Below, in pieces: positions 22,392 through 37,861 of a DNA stretch of 64,000 bases (position 1 is the stretch's first letter; each line of letters begins with the position of its first letter). Source of the stretch: Chrysomallon squamiferum (taxonomy: Eukaryota; Mollusca; Gastropoda; Neomphalida; Peltospiridae); NCBI GenBank assembly GCA_012295275.1, contig CM022665.1, positions 15,625,476 to 15,689,475 on the forward strand. Reading direction: 5' to 3'. The position numbers and the translations under genes are program-made. The notes beneath the pieces were generated by a model that saw only the letters and a program-made list of their open reading frames with translations, was not told where the DNA came from and did no database searches.

Positions 22392-25300
22392 GAGACAGAA
22401 AAATTCAAAGAAAGACACAAAAGAGAAAGAAATAGGAGTAGATAGGTTAAGAGATGGAATGAAAAAGAAAAAGGAGATTTTTTGAAACTAAGAAAAAGAA
22501 AACATTTGAGAAAAGAAGAGAAAGAAAGAAAAAAGAAAATAATAATTTGAAAACAAATTTCTAGTTTTGTTTTCATGATGAATTTAACAGAAAGGATTTG
22601 TTTCTGTGTTTCTTTATGATTGAAGTTGTTTATTATTTATTTATCACTTGCCAACAAGACAAATCATTTCTTTTATGGCCTAGAAGTCATAAAACATTGA
22701 TGAATTAATTTGTTCATTCATTCAGTATATTGTTTCTTCCCCATGTGTGTGTGTGTGTGAATGGGTGTGTGTGCGTATATATATATACTTTCATTTATTT
22801 ATTTATGAAATGCTAAAAATAAACAGGATAGCATATACCACAGCCTTTGGATTTGTAAAACTTTATTTTGAAATTATTTGTAAAATTTCAGTTTAGACTT
22901 GATAATATGATCAATTACAGTGACTGGTACAAAAAGTTGCTATGTATGATCATAGAAAAATGCTTTAGAAAGAAATGTGGTTATTTTTAGCAACTTTTTA
23001 TTTTCTGCTTTTTCTGTTAATTTTAATACCACCATATAGTTTACTAAAAACTGAATTTAATACATCAAGTTGCTAAATTTGTGATAGAATGTACTGAATA
23101 TATAAAAATAATCTTATAATTATATGCTAAAATATTCAGTTCTCAAAGCCACCTGTCAGCATTCAAATGTAACCACTGAATTTTGTGTCATTCAAGCTTA
23201 AATTTTGAATAGTCCACATAACTAAACCTCTGTTTTTTCTACCTGTTTATATCTTCCTGAAACTATCTTTTTCTCTTACCTCTTTCTCTCTCTATTTCTC
23301 TGTCTCATTATGAACAGACAGCTGGATTTTCTTCTGATAATGCTAAAAATATACTTTAAAGCAATAATGTCACAATGGGGATAAATATGGTATAAATATT
23401 TTTTGTTCCTCTTTTGTTGTCATTCTTTATTATTAATTAAGACTGGACAAACTAACAACAACCAAAAAAAAAAATAGTAATAATAAATAATAATAATAAA
23501 AAATATAATAATAATAATAAATTCAAAAAAAAAAAAAAAGAAAAAAAAAAAAAGAATAAATAAAATGTAACTTAGAAGTGTGCAAAGTATATTTTGTTTT
23601 ATTACCATCTTTTTCAGGTCGTATGAAAATAGACATTCCATGGACTAACCTGTTTTCTGCTGATGTTCATGTGTATTTGGAAGATGTGTACATCCTGGCT
23701 GGACCTGTCACAGATAGACAGTATGACCCTCAGAGAGAGAGACAACTCCAGAATGCTGTCAAAAGACAGAAACTTGAAGCACTGGAAAAATCAGCCGTCG
23801 AAGAAGTTGGTATGTAGACATTAAAGTTTTATATTTCAGAGTTTTGTTCTCATTGTAAATTGTTGATATAATGTGTAGAATTTAATCTTGAATAGGAAAG
23901 GAAATATTTTGTTTAAGGGAAATTTCAAGATATTTTTAATGTGAGCAAAAATTATTTTATTTGAAATTTAAATTTTGAATTGGCTAAAGTTATTTTATAT
24001 AAAATCTAAAATAAATAAGTTTCTTTTTTAATTGTGATACAGATTCTATATATCTTTTTATTTCTGTTTTAGAAGTTCAAAATCATTCATTTATAATTCC
24101 TGATTTTAAATGGAAAATTAAAATAGTGTTTGTACAGAAGTTTGTCTGTTTTAATAGAAAACTTATCTATGTTTATGTAAAATGAAATGTTTTGATTTGT
24201 AAAAGTTTTAGTGTTTTGTTTATGTTATGGAATATTATAACTGTTTATCTAATTTTCTCTACATCTATCTTTATGTCTCAAATACACAGACAAACACACA
24301 GACGTACATTGATACATTTGTAACTTATTTTGATATCTTCCAGCAATTTGCAGTTTTTGAAAGTATTTTCTATCTATATGCCAATTGTTATGGAATTTGT
24401 AGATGATATTTTGCACAATATTAATATCCACATGTGAATGAAGTTTCCAAATTAGCCTACTAAAACATTTCAGAATAATATTTAGCCATAGGCAACAAAC
24501 CAAAACTTGTCTCATCATATCCACATAAATTCAATTAGCTTCACTTCAGACATTTTTATTTTTGCTTACACTCAGCCAAAATGGCTGCCTAAGCAAGAAA
24601 CACTGAAACTGTTTATTAATATTTTATCTTTATGCTGTAATTATGATTTAATCTCAAGACGTCTGACCAAATTAATTAAAAAAAATATTGGTTGGTTTAT
24701 TTATTATCTTTAGATAAGGACATGTTGAATTTAAAACACACACACACAGTTATAGTTATATAATCCTCAAATACAGTTTGCAGCAAAATAATTTTTTATC
24801 ATTCCAAGATGTCTGACATGCTTATGTATGCACACATTGCTATTTAAATTTATTCAATGATGACTGGAATGTTTCTCATTCAGACATGGAAAATTTCCAT
24901 GTTGATAATTTGGCTCTGTTTGTTCTGACTCTCATGAGACCTAATTATGACTTGGCAATAAGAAGGATGAAAACAACTAGGATTTGGAAAGATGATTTGA
25001 AAAAAAAAAAAAGTACAATAGAGATTATTTCAAAATACAAATGATAGTATGGGTATAATATTTGGGTTTGCAGGATTTGATATTTTGAAAATAACATTAT
25101 TCATTAGCACCTTTTTCTTCTATGAGAACAAGTAAATTAATAATACAGGGCATCCTCAGTATATGTCGCCAGTGTGTACCATGATGTAAACGTAATAAAT
25201 AATGAAAAGACATATAAAGAAGAATTAATGGAAATAATGTACATACATTCCAGACACAACGTATTTTCACTGCTTAACTTACATAAATATATTGCAATAT

Positions 25301-28300
25301 GCCAAGAGATAATAATAAATAACTTTACTGTACAATATAAAAATTAAAAATAAATATACAGTTAAAAAAAAATCAGAAGTAGTGTCATGGTGTCCACACA
25401 CTGCTCATACTCAGCTTTTCCTTCACCAAAATGACGTAACCATGAAACAGAAAAAACATTAACTGAAATGTTGCCCTTTACTTGTTGTTGAATTGTGTGA
25501 AATAACACACATAGGAAAAACATACAGTGATGATTTTCTGTATCTCACTACATTTTGTATAAATAAGTACTGTAATATATATATTTTGATTACTAGTATA
25601 AGAGAAAAATCCTCTGCAGTTACTCCATGGATTACTGTTGTTATCAGTTCCCAGTAAGAGAACTTCTGTATGCAGCTTCTTAGAAACAGGAAATCATATA
25701 CTTCAGCTTTTGATAAATCTGACAAGAATGCGGAAAAAATGCTGTTTGATCTGCCCAGACACTGGAGTCTTGATATTACAGTCATAGAAAACCCCCAGTA
25801 TTCAGGCTTGGAATACTGCATTTCTAAGTGCAATCAGAATTTCTTCATCAAATTTTATTTCATAGTAATTTTCACTTCCATTCTTACATGCCCTTTGTCA
25901 GTATGTGAATTTTACAAATAATTAGCATTGAAATCTTCTGTCTGGATCTTGATTCTTAATTTATCTTTGCTTCAAATACAACAGAAATGTTTGCATTTGA
26001 CCTTGTATAGTCTTCAAAGTTCAGTGATTATTAATCATTCATTGTAGAAAGTTGAACAAAACAAGATATTTGAAAAGAGCATTAATAAAACCATAATGGC
26101 TTGTGTTAGAGTTAATACTTCACACTTTGTTAATCCCTAAAGACTCATTTCATCTGGAGCAGATATCAAACAGAATGAATGTTTGCAAAAATCTTCAACA
26201 TATTTAAATATTAATGATTATTAGATGTTCAGTGCACATTTATTTGGTATAAAAGATGAAACACAGTCATTTTGTAAGTTTATCTTATTCATTAGCAGAA
26301 AGAGATCTTTTATATGAACCTACCCATACACATAAAAAACATATGCAACTGCTGTTGGTAAACCAGTAAAAACACGTTGAGGTTAATGTAATGGGAAATA
26401 GACTAAATGTGTACTCTTTCTAGGCTTGACCCTTTACCCTTTCCTGCCCCACTTTGGAAATTAGATACACGCATCATATTTTAAAAAGAATATCATAATA
26501 AACCATCTTTGTTAATTACCCTTTAATACTGAAAACACAGTTAATCCCTAGAAATGTATTTCTTGTAAAGCAAATATATAATAAAATCATCTTATTGAAA
26601 CCATTTTAATGAAACCATTTCAGTAAAATCATCTTAATGAAACCATTTCAAATAAACCATCTTCATGAAACCATTTTACTCAGTTCACCTTGTAGAAACC
26701 ATCACTATCAAACTATCTTAACTAAACCATCTTCACCGCAGTTCAGACCTGACATACAGCATGCACTGTTAATCCCTCAAGCACTCTTTATGTGAGGCAA
26801 ATATCAGAGACAGAAATTTCACCCAGCTTCATATTCTTGTCATGTATCCTGTCTGCAGACCAAGTTATTTAGACCTGATCCATAATGACTGGACGATAAT
26901 GATTGGGCATATCTCTCAACCTGATATGATAGCACAATTAACCACGTTGATAATATCTTGTTTGTCTGTTCTGGAACACTCATGGGTTATTAACATGCAT
27001 AGTTATTGGAAAGTTCTTTTATGTAATTTTTATATTGCTGCTGCAGAAAGAATGGTGTATCACAGGCTGCAGTTTGTGTTGTTCCAAGAGACAATGCATG
27101 CAAAAAATCCCTTGATGCTTAATCTTTAAAAATATGGGGTATGGAGAGATATCAGTGATTTTTCCTCTGTTAATAATCATCAGTGTATGAAAAATGTATA
27201 GTGGACGTCTAATAGTTATTGATAATAAATAATATCTTCAGATGTTATTAAATAATTATTCATGTATTATTGTGATAAATGTTGATGGATTTCAGAAAAC
27301 ATTTAATATGTTCTCTGTGAATTACAGAGTGCATTTCAAGTCATTTATCAGTTTCCAAAATTCAGAGTTACCATGAATGACTTGTTCTTTCAAAATGTAA
27401 TTAGTGTTATGTTCTGTCTAATGGTTTAGAAGGTTAAATTTTAAATGTTGTTGGAAAATTATTTAATGTATTGAAACCTTTCAGTTATGTTACAATTCCC
27501 AGATTGCAGTGAATAAATGCTTAATAATAACTCAACATATAAAATATATATTTTTAACTGATAAAACATTATTTTTGAAAGATTGATCTTCATTAGATCA
27601 AAAATAATGCATAAAAATAAAAATGCATACAAATGAATTATAATGAACTGGAGTTTTGAAAAAGAAATAACAAAATAGTTAAAAGTATTTTCTATTTTTT
27701 TAATTGAATGAAAATGCTATTCTGTTTTCAAAAGCTTATCTTTAATGGGTAACTGTTAAAAGTTTAGTTTATCGTAAACGAAAGAGTCTTAATGCTTGCA
27801 AAACAAGGTGGCTTAATCAATATTTTCAAGGCTTATTGGCATTAACAGAGAAAAGTAGAGCTTCGGAGTCCTAGGTTTGTTCTGTAAACCTTGTCAGTGC
27901 ACATTTATATTATAGGAAACTTAAAGAATTGGCATTATACTTAATTAGCAAACTGTCCTTAAAAATGGAGAGAAAGTATTAATACGATTTTAACAAGAAG
28001 GAGTACAAGAATGAAAGGGATAGAGATAAAGACAATGAGAGAAAAAGACACAGAAAGAGAAAGAAACAAAGGCACGATGATGGGAGAGAGAGATACATTA
28101 ACAGAGAAAGAAAGAGAGAGAGAGGGAGAGAGAGAGAAGCAGACAGAAAGAGAATGTGACAGAACAAAAGAAAACATTAGAAATTTATGTGATAGCACTT
28201 ATGTGTTTTCTCCACAAGGTGAATGTTAAAACACAAGAGACTATACAGTTATTTTCTCATTCTGTTTTCCAGTACTGAGTAATCTCATTGTATATGTTTG

Positions 28301-31300
28301 TGAAAAAAGAGATGAATGTTAAAACACAAGAGACTATACAGTCATTTTCTCATTTTGTTTTCCAATACAGTTGAGTAATCTCATTGTATACGTTTGTGAA
28401 AAAAAGATGTGAATGTTAAAAACAAGAGACTTTGCAGTTATTTTCTCATTCTGTCTTCCAGTACTGAGTAATAGCATTGTATATGTTTGTGAAAAAAAAG
28501 TTAACCTTAATACAGTTATTTATCATTCTGTTTTCCAGTACAGTTGTGTAAAATCATTGTGTATAAAAGTGAATTGTAAAACACAAGAAACCATACAGTT
28601 ATGTTATTATTTGAACTCTGTCACTCTGAACCAGGCCTGAAGTCACACAGCCAAGTATTCAGACAGTAGTGGGGGTAATATAGAAAATTTGTTAAAAATG
28701 GATTTATATATACAGTATACCCTCGCCTGTTCGCGGTTCCCCATTTGCGGCCCCACATATTCGCGGGTTAGGCTCTTAACCCTATCACATCGTATGCTGG
28801 TATACCAGGCTAGCATCATAACGTCATAAAAACAAATGCTCGGTAAACCGCACAAACAATATCAAATTTTTTCAATTATTATTCCAATACAGTACGTATT
28901 TTTTTTTATAAATGCATACACTGTATGTACAGTGCATATTTTTTGTGACCGTGTATTAATAATGTTTTTAATTGCCTATTATTACTGAATTGTATTATTA
29001 TTACCTGAACTGTGCGTACTGTATTTATCTGTCTGTTTGCCTTTAAATTTGTTCCACTTTCTGTCAATTGTTGTACGCATAGAAAATGACTTTACGGTAC
29101 AGTAATACAGTATGGGTAACTATGCTATGCGGTGTTACTGTCCTCCTGTACTTACGTTACTTTCTGATTAAAATATTGTTTCAGTACAAAATTAAAATGT
29201 GTTTACATTATCATTACTACATTAGTGAAATACATAACTGCATGCAATATTACTACATTATTACTGTATTAATGAGTAAGAGTGTCTTTAGAAAGTGTTT
29301 GGGAAGCATTTAGTACCGTATATAATCTCATAATAGACGTTTTAAAACTGCATCCAATATTCGCGGTTTTTCGCTATTCGCAGGGGGGTAAAGAACGTAA
29401 CCCCCGCGAATAGCGAGGGAATACTGTATCTTACTTCTTTGATCTAGTGATGAAACTGATATATATTAATCTTAAGATGTGTTTTAGAGCACATTTATGA
29501 ATACTGTTATTTGCTGGATGCCTTCTTTTCTGAGAAAGAGACAATGTTTTGCCAATTTTACTAACTGCCAATGTGATACAGGGATGAATGAGCTATCAAA
29601 TTGAAATTTACTGAGTCGGGAATCTGAAAATGTTTATATCTTTAACCAGCCAAAACCTGGTTCAGTATCATTGTATCTGTTTGAGACCACATAACTATCT
29701 GATCATTTTGTTTTCCAATACAGTTTGGTAATATCATCATATACATCTTCTGTGTAAAAGAAACAACCCCCAAAACCTGCCTCTTTTTTTAAATATCCTA
29801 TCAGCTGTAAAGTCTTGAGAGAATTCTAGAAATATACTCTTTTACTAGACAGTATAATGGCTGTGGGCAGGAAAACATACAAATAATGAGAAATGGAAGA
29901 ATAGCTTGGCTCTAAGACATGATGTTCAGCTGAGGTAACTCCATTGTGTTGTAAATACTTCATCATTGATTTTCTGCTGGCCATGTCTCAATTCATTTTC
30001 ACTGCTGTCTAGTGATGACCACTTTTACATTTTTGCTTATTGTCCAAAATGTGACTTGGTTAATAGATACTGTGACTTATTACAAATTAGTGAATTTTCT
30101 ACTGGCTGTCTTCTAGTTAACTTGTCAAATTGATACACACGTAAACTTACTATTGAAGTATGTGACTGAAGTAATGGTTCTGTGTATGTATTCAGAATTA
30201 AATGAGTTTTCATGAATTAATTCATTTCCAGATTGATTAGTCATGTTATTTTCACATTTTTATTTATTGTCAAGTATGTTTTTGATTTCACAGACATTAT
30301 CACTTATTATTACAAATTAGTACATTTTCTACTGGCTGCAGAATGATACACACACAAATTTACTGTAAAGTGTATATCTGGGTTAATGGTGATGATTCTA
30401 TGTATCTATTCACAATTAATGAAATTTCTATTGATTAGGTCTCAATTCATTTTCAGCCCTGTCTAGTCATGATAACTTTTGCATTTGTCAAGAATGTGTC
30501 TTTGTTAATACACTGTGACCTGTTGTTACTAATTAATGAATTTTCATCTAGCTAGCTTCTAGTGAACCTTAAAGATCAGTACACAATTTTACTTAAAGTG
30601 TGTGTCTGGGTTAATAATAATTCTATGTACTCAGAAGTAATGAATCTTCTACTTGTGTTTAAACTGACCTATGATATTAATAAACAGTGTGCGTCTTCAT
30701 GTGTGAAGCAGGCTACTGGTATGTCCTCAGACAAACACACACGATAACCACCCCTTCCTTCACAAAGAAGTTAAGGCTGCAGCACAATCACTGAAGAAAG
30801 GGAAATCTGTTTGAGTTGACAGCATGTACATGGAGAGGATATAAACATGAAGATCATTGCTGAAGAATAGGCAGGTTTTAAAGCAGGAGGGAAGACCATA
30901 GCACAAATCATCAGTCTAAAATATCTCTGTGAGAAATACATCCAGCAGCAGCACAACCTCTACCACGTTTTCAGTATGGTTTGACATGCAGCTTTGTGGG
31001 TAACCATGAAGAAATACAACATCAGCATCAGCTTTACCAAGTCACTGAACACCTCTGTGACAATGCCTTTAGAGTTGTCTTTCTCAACAGTGACACGGTA
31101 AACTGGTTCTTAACAACAGTTGGAATCTAACAAAGATTTCCACTTTCTCTCACAATCTTCAGTATTTTTCTGGAAGATCACGACAGATGCCTTAGAAGAT
31201 CACAAAACTCTGGATGCAGGGCAATTGCCAATCTAGTTTAGAATAGCAGAAATATATCTCTCTGTTCCAAGATATGACAGATTTGTCACCTATTATATAC

Positions 31301-34300
31301 ATCTTCATATATGCTTGCAAAACATGGACACTCTCAGCAGAGCTTCAAAGAAAAACAAGCTATGGAAATGAAATGCAACCACAAGATCTTGTGCATCTCA
31401 TAAAAAGATCATGTTACTAATATGAAAGTCCATTCTAAGATCCAGCACCACATGAAGATTGCATAAGGAAATGCAAACTGCAGTGATATGGACATATCTC
31501 CTGTTCATCATGTATGGGAAAAACCATCTTGCAAGGCTCTGTGAAAAACAAGGCAGACAGAAGAAGAGGAAAATAATGCCTGAAGTTTGCCAAGTCCAGA
31601 GATGGCAGTGAAAAACAGGAAAAATGGAGGAAACTGGTGGTAAAATCATCTTTGGTAACCAGTGACTCTTGCATTTAAGGGATAAGTGAAGTAAAGATGT
31701 TTCATAATAAAAAAGTTACTTATTGCAAAGTAATTGATAACTTAATGGTTTTGCTATTTACATTCATCACTCTTATGTCACAGAAAAACAGTTTGAAATA
31801 GTCTTTTCTGTAAAAAAAATAAATAAATAAAAAAAAAAAAAAAAAACGAACTAGTAATAAAATTAATTTGTTTCTGGATATATCTGAGAAGGTTACTCAT
31901 GACTTAATCTTCTTTTTCAAAATCAGAAATTTTCTTCTAGTGCCAGTAACAGTTTTATATATTTTTTATTCTTCTTTAAAGATGTCCAAGAAAGTTAAAA
32001 ATAACTCCATCTTGTCATCTAGATCATTTTTTCAACACTACTTGTGTCAAACATGCACATTTAAAAATATATTTCTTTTATGTCAAGTTTGTTTTTTAGT
32101 TACTTCTCAGAGAATTAATGATCTGTTCAGAAATAATCCATTTTTTTTTTATTTTTTATATAAAGCCCAGACTTTTACAGATTATAAATTTACTCATGTT
32201 TTGTTTTTATCAATGGCTGATTGTCAAGTATATTTTTTCAGTTCTTTTAAATTAATAATCATTATTCTAAATTCAACATTTTCTTTTAACATAGATTTTT
32301 ACATTTTTATTTTTTATATCTGTCACTTAAAGCATACAGACATCAATTTACGAAAATCTTTTTATCTATTGATTATTGGAATTACTTTCTTTTAGTTTTA
32401 CAATTATTTCCCTTTACTTTCCTTATTAACTGCTTAAGCATATATTATTCTTTTTCAGTTTTTGTTGTTGATTATTGGAAAGCATTATTTTAAGTTTCTT
32501 TTTTTTTTGCCCCATTTTATTTTCTTATTCAGTTGTTTAAGTAACAGACAATAACTTTTAAAAATTATTTTTTATCAAGTCATGATTTATAATTATTTTT
32601 AGTTCTTTATTTCTTAATTATCATTTTTGTCAAAGTTAATTTTTTTTTTTTCCTCTTTTTTTGGTATCTGTCACATAACACTCTAACTTATATAATCATT
32701 TTTATGTTGTATATCAACAGATTAAAGTAGACATTTTCTTTTGTTAATCCTGCATAAGAAGAAATACATTTCCCCACCATTTGTTTTACCTTTATCAGTT
32801 TCTTGACTACATTTGTCTTCCTATATTTTATATTGTAACTGGTAAGTAAAATCAATAATTTCAGTTATACTTCTGACAATATTAATAATCAGTTTATCTG
32901 TTATTTCATGCTGTAGTACACATTTTCATTCACTTGGCCTTTACCATAATTATATTTTTAAACTTCTTTAATTTTTTTTCTTAAGATCTATCACCTCACT
33001 AATTATTTTTTATGCACTATCATCTTCTCTAAGATTGTGTGTGTGCTGGTGAGTGAGTATGTGTATATATATATATATAAAATGTTCTAATGTTTGCACT
33101 TCTAAGTCCTCCTGTACAGTTTTTTTAACCAGTGCCTTACCACAGCAACACTGAGACCTCGTATAAGATTTTCTAACCAGCATCATCTCCACAGCAACAC
33201 TTACAACTATATTTAATTGTTTAACCTGGTAACCATAAAGGCTCTTGTCAAGCATCTTGGCCATGGTCTTCTCATCTTTATAATGCAGCAGAACAGCTGA
33301 CCAGCAGATTAACCACTACATCTGAAAATGCCTTCATGATTATGAAAATACATCACAGCTAGGTATTGGCTTTCTGTCACTGCATTTAGTCAGATAAGGA
33401 AAAAACAACAACAGGGTTATGGGGATGAAGCCAGCAAGTATTTTCCACAGCTTATTACTTCAGTGGCCTTCTTGACAGTGAAAATGCTGACTACAGAATT
33501 CCTTGAGAACCTCTTGAAAGATGACCTTGATGTTAATTTGATGTATGTGTGTGTGCCCATGATAAGCATGCTTGAATTTTTGGATGTAGTGGTTGGGGGG
33601 TGTGTTAAAAAAAGATTATGCTTATATCAGTATGCTGATGATAATGACTGTTCCTAAAAGGGTTAAAATCACAGATACAAAGGCTTACAGAAAAACTTAA
33701 TAAAACAAATTGTTAATACTAGGCTTTTTGAGCTCAGTTAACTACTTTTATTACATTTACTGTTATTACTACTATGACTGTTACTGTCACTGCTACAATT
33801 GCTGCTATAGCTACTGTTACTATACTGTTATTATATGAATATTACTGCTGCTACTACTATTTATTATTTCAACTACTGTTACTTTTATTATTATTATTAT
33901 TAATTATTACTTCTACTTCTACTATTACTATTATGCTACTACTACTACTATTATTATTTCTACTGCTACTTTTACTACTACTGTTACTAGTACATTTACT
34001 ACTGCCACTAGTAGTATTATTATTTAAAAAATAATATGATTATTATATATATATATAAGATTAGTACAGTATCAGTATAATTTAGGTTTAATTTGAAATA
34101 TAACATTACCATGTTGATTCAGACTTTTATGTCAAGTCAACATTTTCAGTTTCCTAAGCAGAAAGATAAAACATTTCCCTTTTCACCATTATTTGATTAA
34201 AAAAAAAAAAAAAAGAAAGACCTTTGACATTTTCTTTGTAGAAACAGTATCTGATGTTGGAAACAAAATTTGATTTTAAAGGAAACCATTACACTCTGCT

Positions 34301-36041
34301 TCTATCCAAAAAGTAATAAAAATAATGTGGTCTGCAATGTAATTAAAGTAAAAATTACATAATGATAAAAGAAAAAATGAAAAAGTGAAATAATAAATTA
34401 ATAATAATAATAAAAATGGTAAATAAAAAAATAAAAATCAAACAAACAAAATAATAATAAAAAATAAATAGAATAAATAAAAAACCAGCAACAAATAAAA
34501 ACACAAAAACAAACCAAAATCTAAAGGCTGTTAGACCTGTGGGATTTATTGATAAATTCCTTTTTGAAAAATATATAAATGTTAGTTGTCATGGCAGCAA
34601 TTAATTCCAATACCATATTTATGTTTTGTATTCCTTTGTTTTTATATTTATAGTTTCAAGTTCAAACAACAGACTGATGAAGCAAACCAGTTGCAATTTC
34701 AGATAAATGTGATTTAAATATGTACTACTGTTTATCAGCTGTATATGTATATATATCTTCTGTTTTTGCCTCTTAAAAGGATTTGTACAGTGTAAATTGA
34801 TATTGATCAGCATTTTCTGTTATTTAGGATCTTGTTTCATTAGAATCAATCCATATCAGTTATCATGTTACATGTAATGGGCTGCAGGATATTACAGAGT
34901 GTGGAGGCAGCTGACCATTTAGAATAAAATGCTGACATGTAATGCTGCAGGATATTACAGGATGGGAGAAACTCATTGTTTAGAGTTGTATCTAACAAGC
35001 TCCAGGATCTATTCTTCTCAGTGCACGCTTAAGTCTATTTCCAGTTACATTCATTGATCTGTATCTAGATCAGAGGTTCCACAATCATTCAGCTCATCAG
35101 CTACTTCATTAAGTTTCAAATTCTTCATTAACCTCTTATATTTATTATTTTGTACTAGTGAAACAAAAAATAATAATAAATAATTTATCTGTCCCTTATA
35201 TAGTCCCATTTTTGACCTTTGCATAGTCCCATTGACCCTTGGACAGTCTCATTGATTCTTGGATGTCAGTATTGACCACTTTGAAGGAGTTGATCTAGAT
35301 TAACAATGGGCAAAGTGTGTGATTTTTCAGTCTGTGGACAGGTGTATATAGAATATCGCTTACTGCTAATCAAAAAGCAATAGAACATCATTTGGTCAGT
35401 TTCTTCTCTCCTTAACTATATTGTCCTGAAACACAAGTGTAATGCCACACATCTGCAGATTAAAAATAAAAGAAACTTAAATAAACAGATTAAAAATTTA
35501 TTAAATAAAAAAATCATTTGCTTTATTTCTTCCAAGTTGTATTATAATTCTCAATGGAAAAATGGTTATGTTATTAAGCTACAAAATAGAAGTCTCTTGA
35601 CAGCAGACATTTGGTAAATGTTTTCTAAAGTTAAAGTAATTGATAATATCTGTTTTATTTAACTGTTGCTAACCATCATTTGATTTGTTGTTTTATTAAT
35701 GAATCTTAAAACCAAGTCTGAATTTATCAAAATTTATCTTCTGAAATAATAATACATTGGTTTTCATGTTAGACCTCTGGGATAATGTTTAAAATATCAT
35801 ATCAACTTTATAAAACCTTCTTAGCCTTTGTCGATCCAGACTGCTGATATATAGAGAACAACTGCAAGTTAGAATCCAGTTTTTTGTTTTATGGAGTTTA
35901 CATAATATATATTACAAATCCAAACTTTTAGTTAATGATTGAAACTGATGCTGTAGTAATGTATGAAGTTTCTTTAAATTAAAAACAAATTTATTCCAGG
36001 TTATCAATAAAAACCTCATTTCAGAGTTTGAGCAGGGAAGG

Positions 36042-36098
<57 letters not shown>

Positions 36099-36890
36099 TA
36101 AAATCATAAGAAATTGTGGTACAAATATTTGTAAGATGAAGTTAGCACAGCAGGTAGGCAGCAGTATGAGTATCAAGCTGTTGCTAAAATTTAAAAAAAT
36201 ACACAACCCATCTGTTTGGTATAGATTCTGGTTTCACTTCATACTGGTTTGCACTGAAAATGAACATCTAATACATCAACAGTTAACAATGATTAACATT
36301 AATAGTTTCTCTGTAGGGATTTTGGGACCAAGTCAATTACGTAGGCATTATTAATTTTTTTTTCTTTCATCTAAATTATCAGTTGAAATTGGTTCTGCAC
36401 TAGGCAACTCCTTTCACAGGCCATATTCACTGCTATTTATTGCTGGTACAGTATTGATTGGAACGTGTTATAGAGAAAATGTTATTGCAGAAATGACTGA
36501 ATGGATCCCTGCTGTTCTTACAGCTTCCTGGAAGTGCTGGTCTGCATGAAGGATCTCTTTATCAACCAAACTTGGAACTTGAAGTTTTCTTATCACTAAT
36601 TATTTTGATTGATTGTAGTTTTCAATGAGGGTACCTTTTAAAGGTGTTTACGTTTTCATGCATTAAGGCTGGAAATTATTGTTGTGTATTTTTAAATGTC
36701 AGCTGCTTTATAAATATGAATTAAAATTATTATTATTATTATAAATATAGAGGCACACATTTTTAAAAATTATTATTATTATAAATAAATCAATATTAAA
36801 TAAATATATATTAATAAAAGACTACATTAATAGCAACAATAACAAATAATAACAATAAAAACAAGATCAAAATCATTATAACCTCACCAG

Positions 36891-36921
<31 letters not shown>

Positions 36922-37826
36922 AAAAAATAAATAAATAAATAAATACAGTACCATACAACATCACCTACAACAGGTACATTAACAACACCAACAGTAACAA
37001 CAAATTATCCATTGCTAAATTAATGCTGCAAAAAAATAATATTTTTTTTTTAGTATTTTCATATCTGCTGATTTGGCACTGATAACTGTGATGTATATTG
37101 ATTGGTACTAAAAGATTTTCCTTGGTATGAGCCTGTTCCAAGTAAATTCTTTGAACTCTATGTAAAGTGAAAGCTGAATGGCCTAGAGCCTGAGAGACTG
37201 TTTGTAAGACTGCTATTGATTGGCTGAAGTTTAATGTTTGTCCTGCAGGGAGGACATAGCTAAAATTATGATATATGCAGTTCAAATACAACATGGAAGA
37301 GAAAAAAATTAAAAATATAATCTATATTTCTTCAAGTGCCACTGATATTTTCATTATTAGTTTGTTAGGGAAATGCACATTTGTTGATTTAACATGTTCA
37401 GTTTTGCTTCATGGCTTAAATATTTGATTTGGTTGGTTTTTCTTTCTTCTTTTTTTCTTGCATATAATTCAACAAAGCAAAGAAAGAAAAAAAAAAAAAA
37501 GGAGTATAAAACTGAGCAGAAATGAGATTATTAATGCTGCATTGGATAAATCTAGTGTGAATAATACTGAGTATAACCCAGTCATATTTGAACAGCATTT
37601 TAGTTGATAACTGAAAGATCTCCATGCACACTCATATAAGCACAACCACATATTCACATAAATAGAGACACATATGTGCTTACTTTTGGACACAAAACAC
37701 AGATATCTGCTTATACACAGTGAGAAAATATATACTCATCCACAAGATACCTTCATTCATTCACATATTTACTTAAACACATACTCACTTGTTTACATAT
37801 AGTCATACACATACATGCATAAAACA

Positions 37827-37861
<35 letters not shown>

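Noticed and set aside
22088-22576. Arg/Glu/Lys-rich (+) and Ser/Leu/Phe-rich (-) frames
   Set aside because: They follow from the GA-rich low-complexity tract in intron 3.
25148-25190. CAGGGCATCCTCAGTATATG string resembling a Tigger-type terminus
   Set aside because: It is preceded by TA and looks like a transposon end, but I could not find a matching inverted end downstream.
25459-25921. Overlapping 83- and 124-codon frames on opposite strands in intron 4
   Set aside because: Somewhat less biased composition than the surroundings, but no recognised motif and no splice sites. It may be part of an old transposon.
31868-32395. 175-codon open frame in intron 4
   Set aside because: It is rich in Phe, Ile, Leu, Ser and Lys as expected from T-rich DNA. 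No motif, codon bias or splice support.
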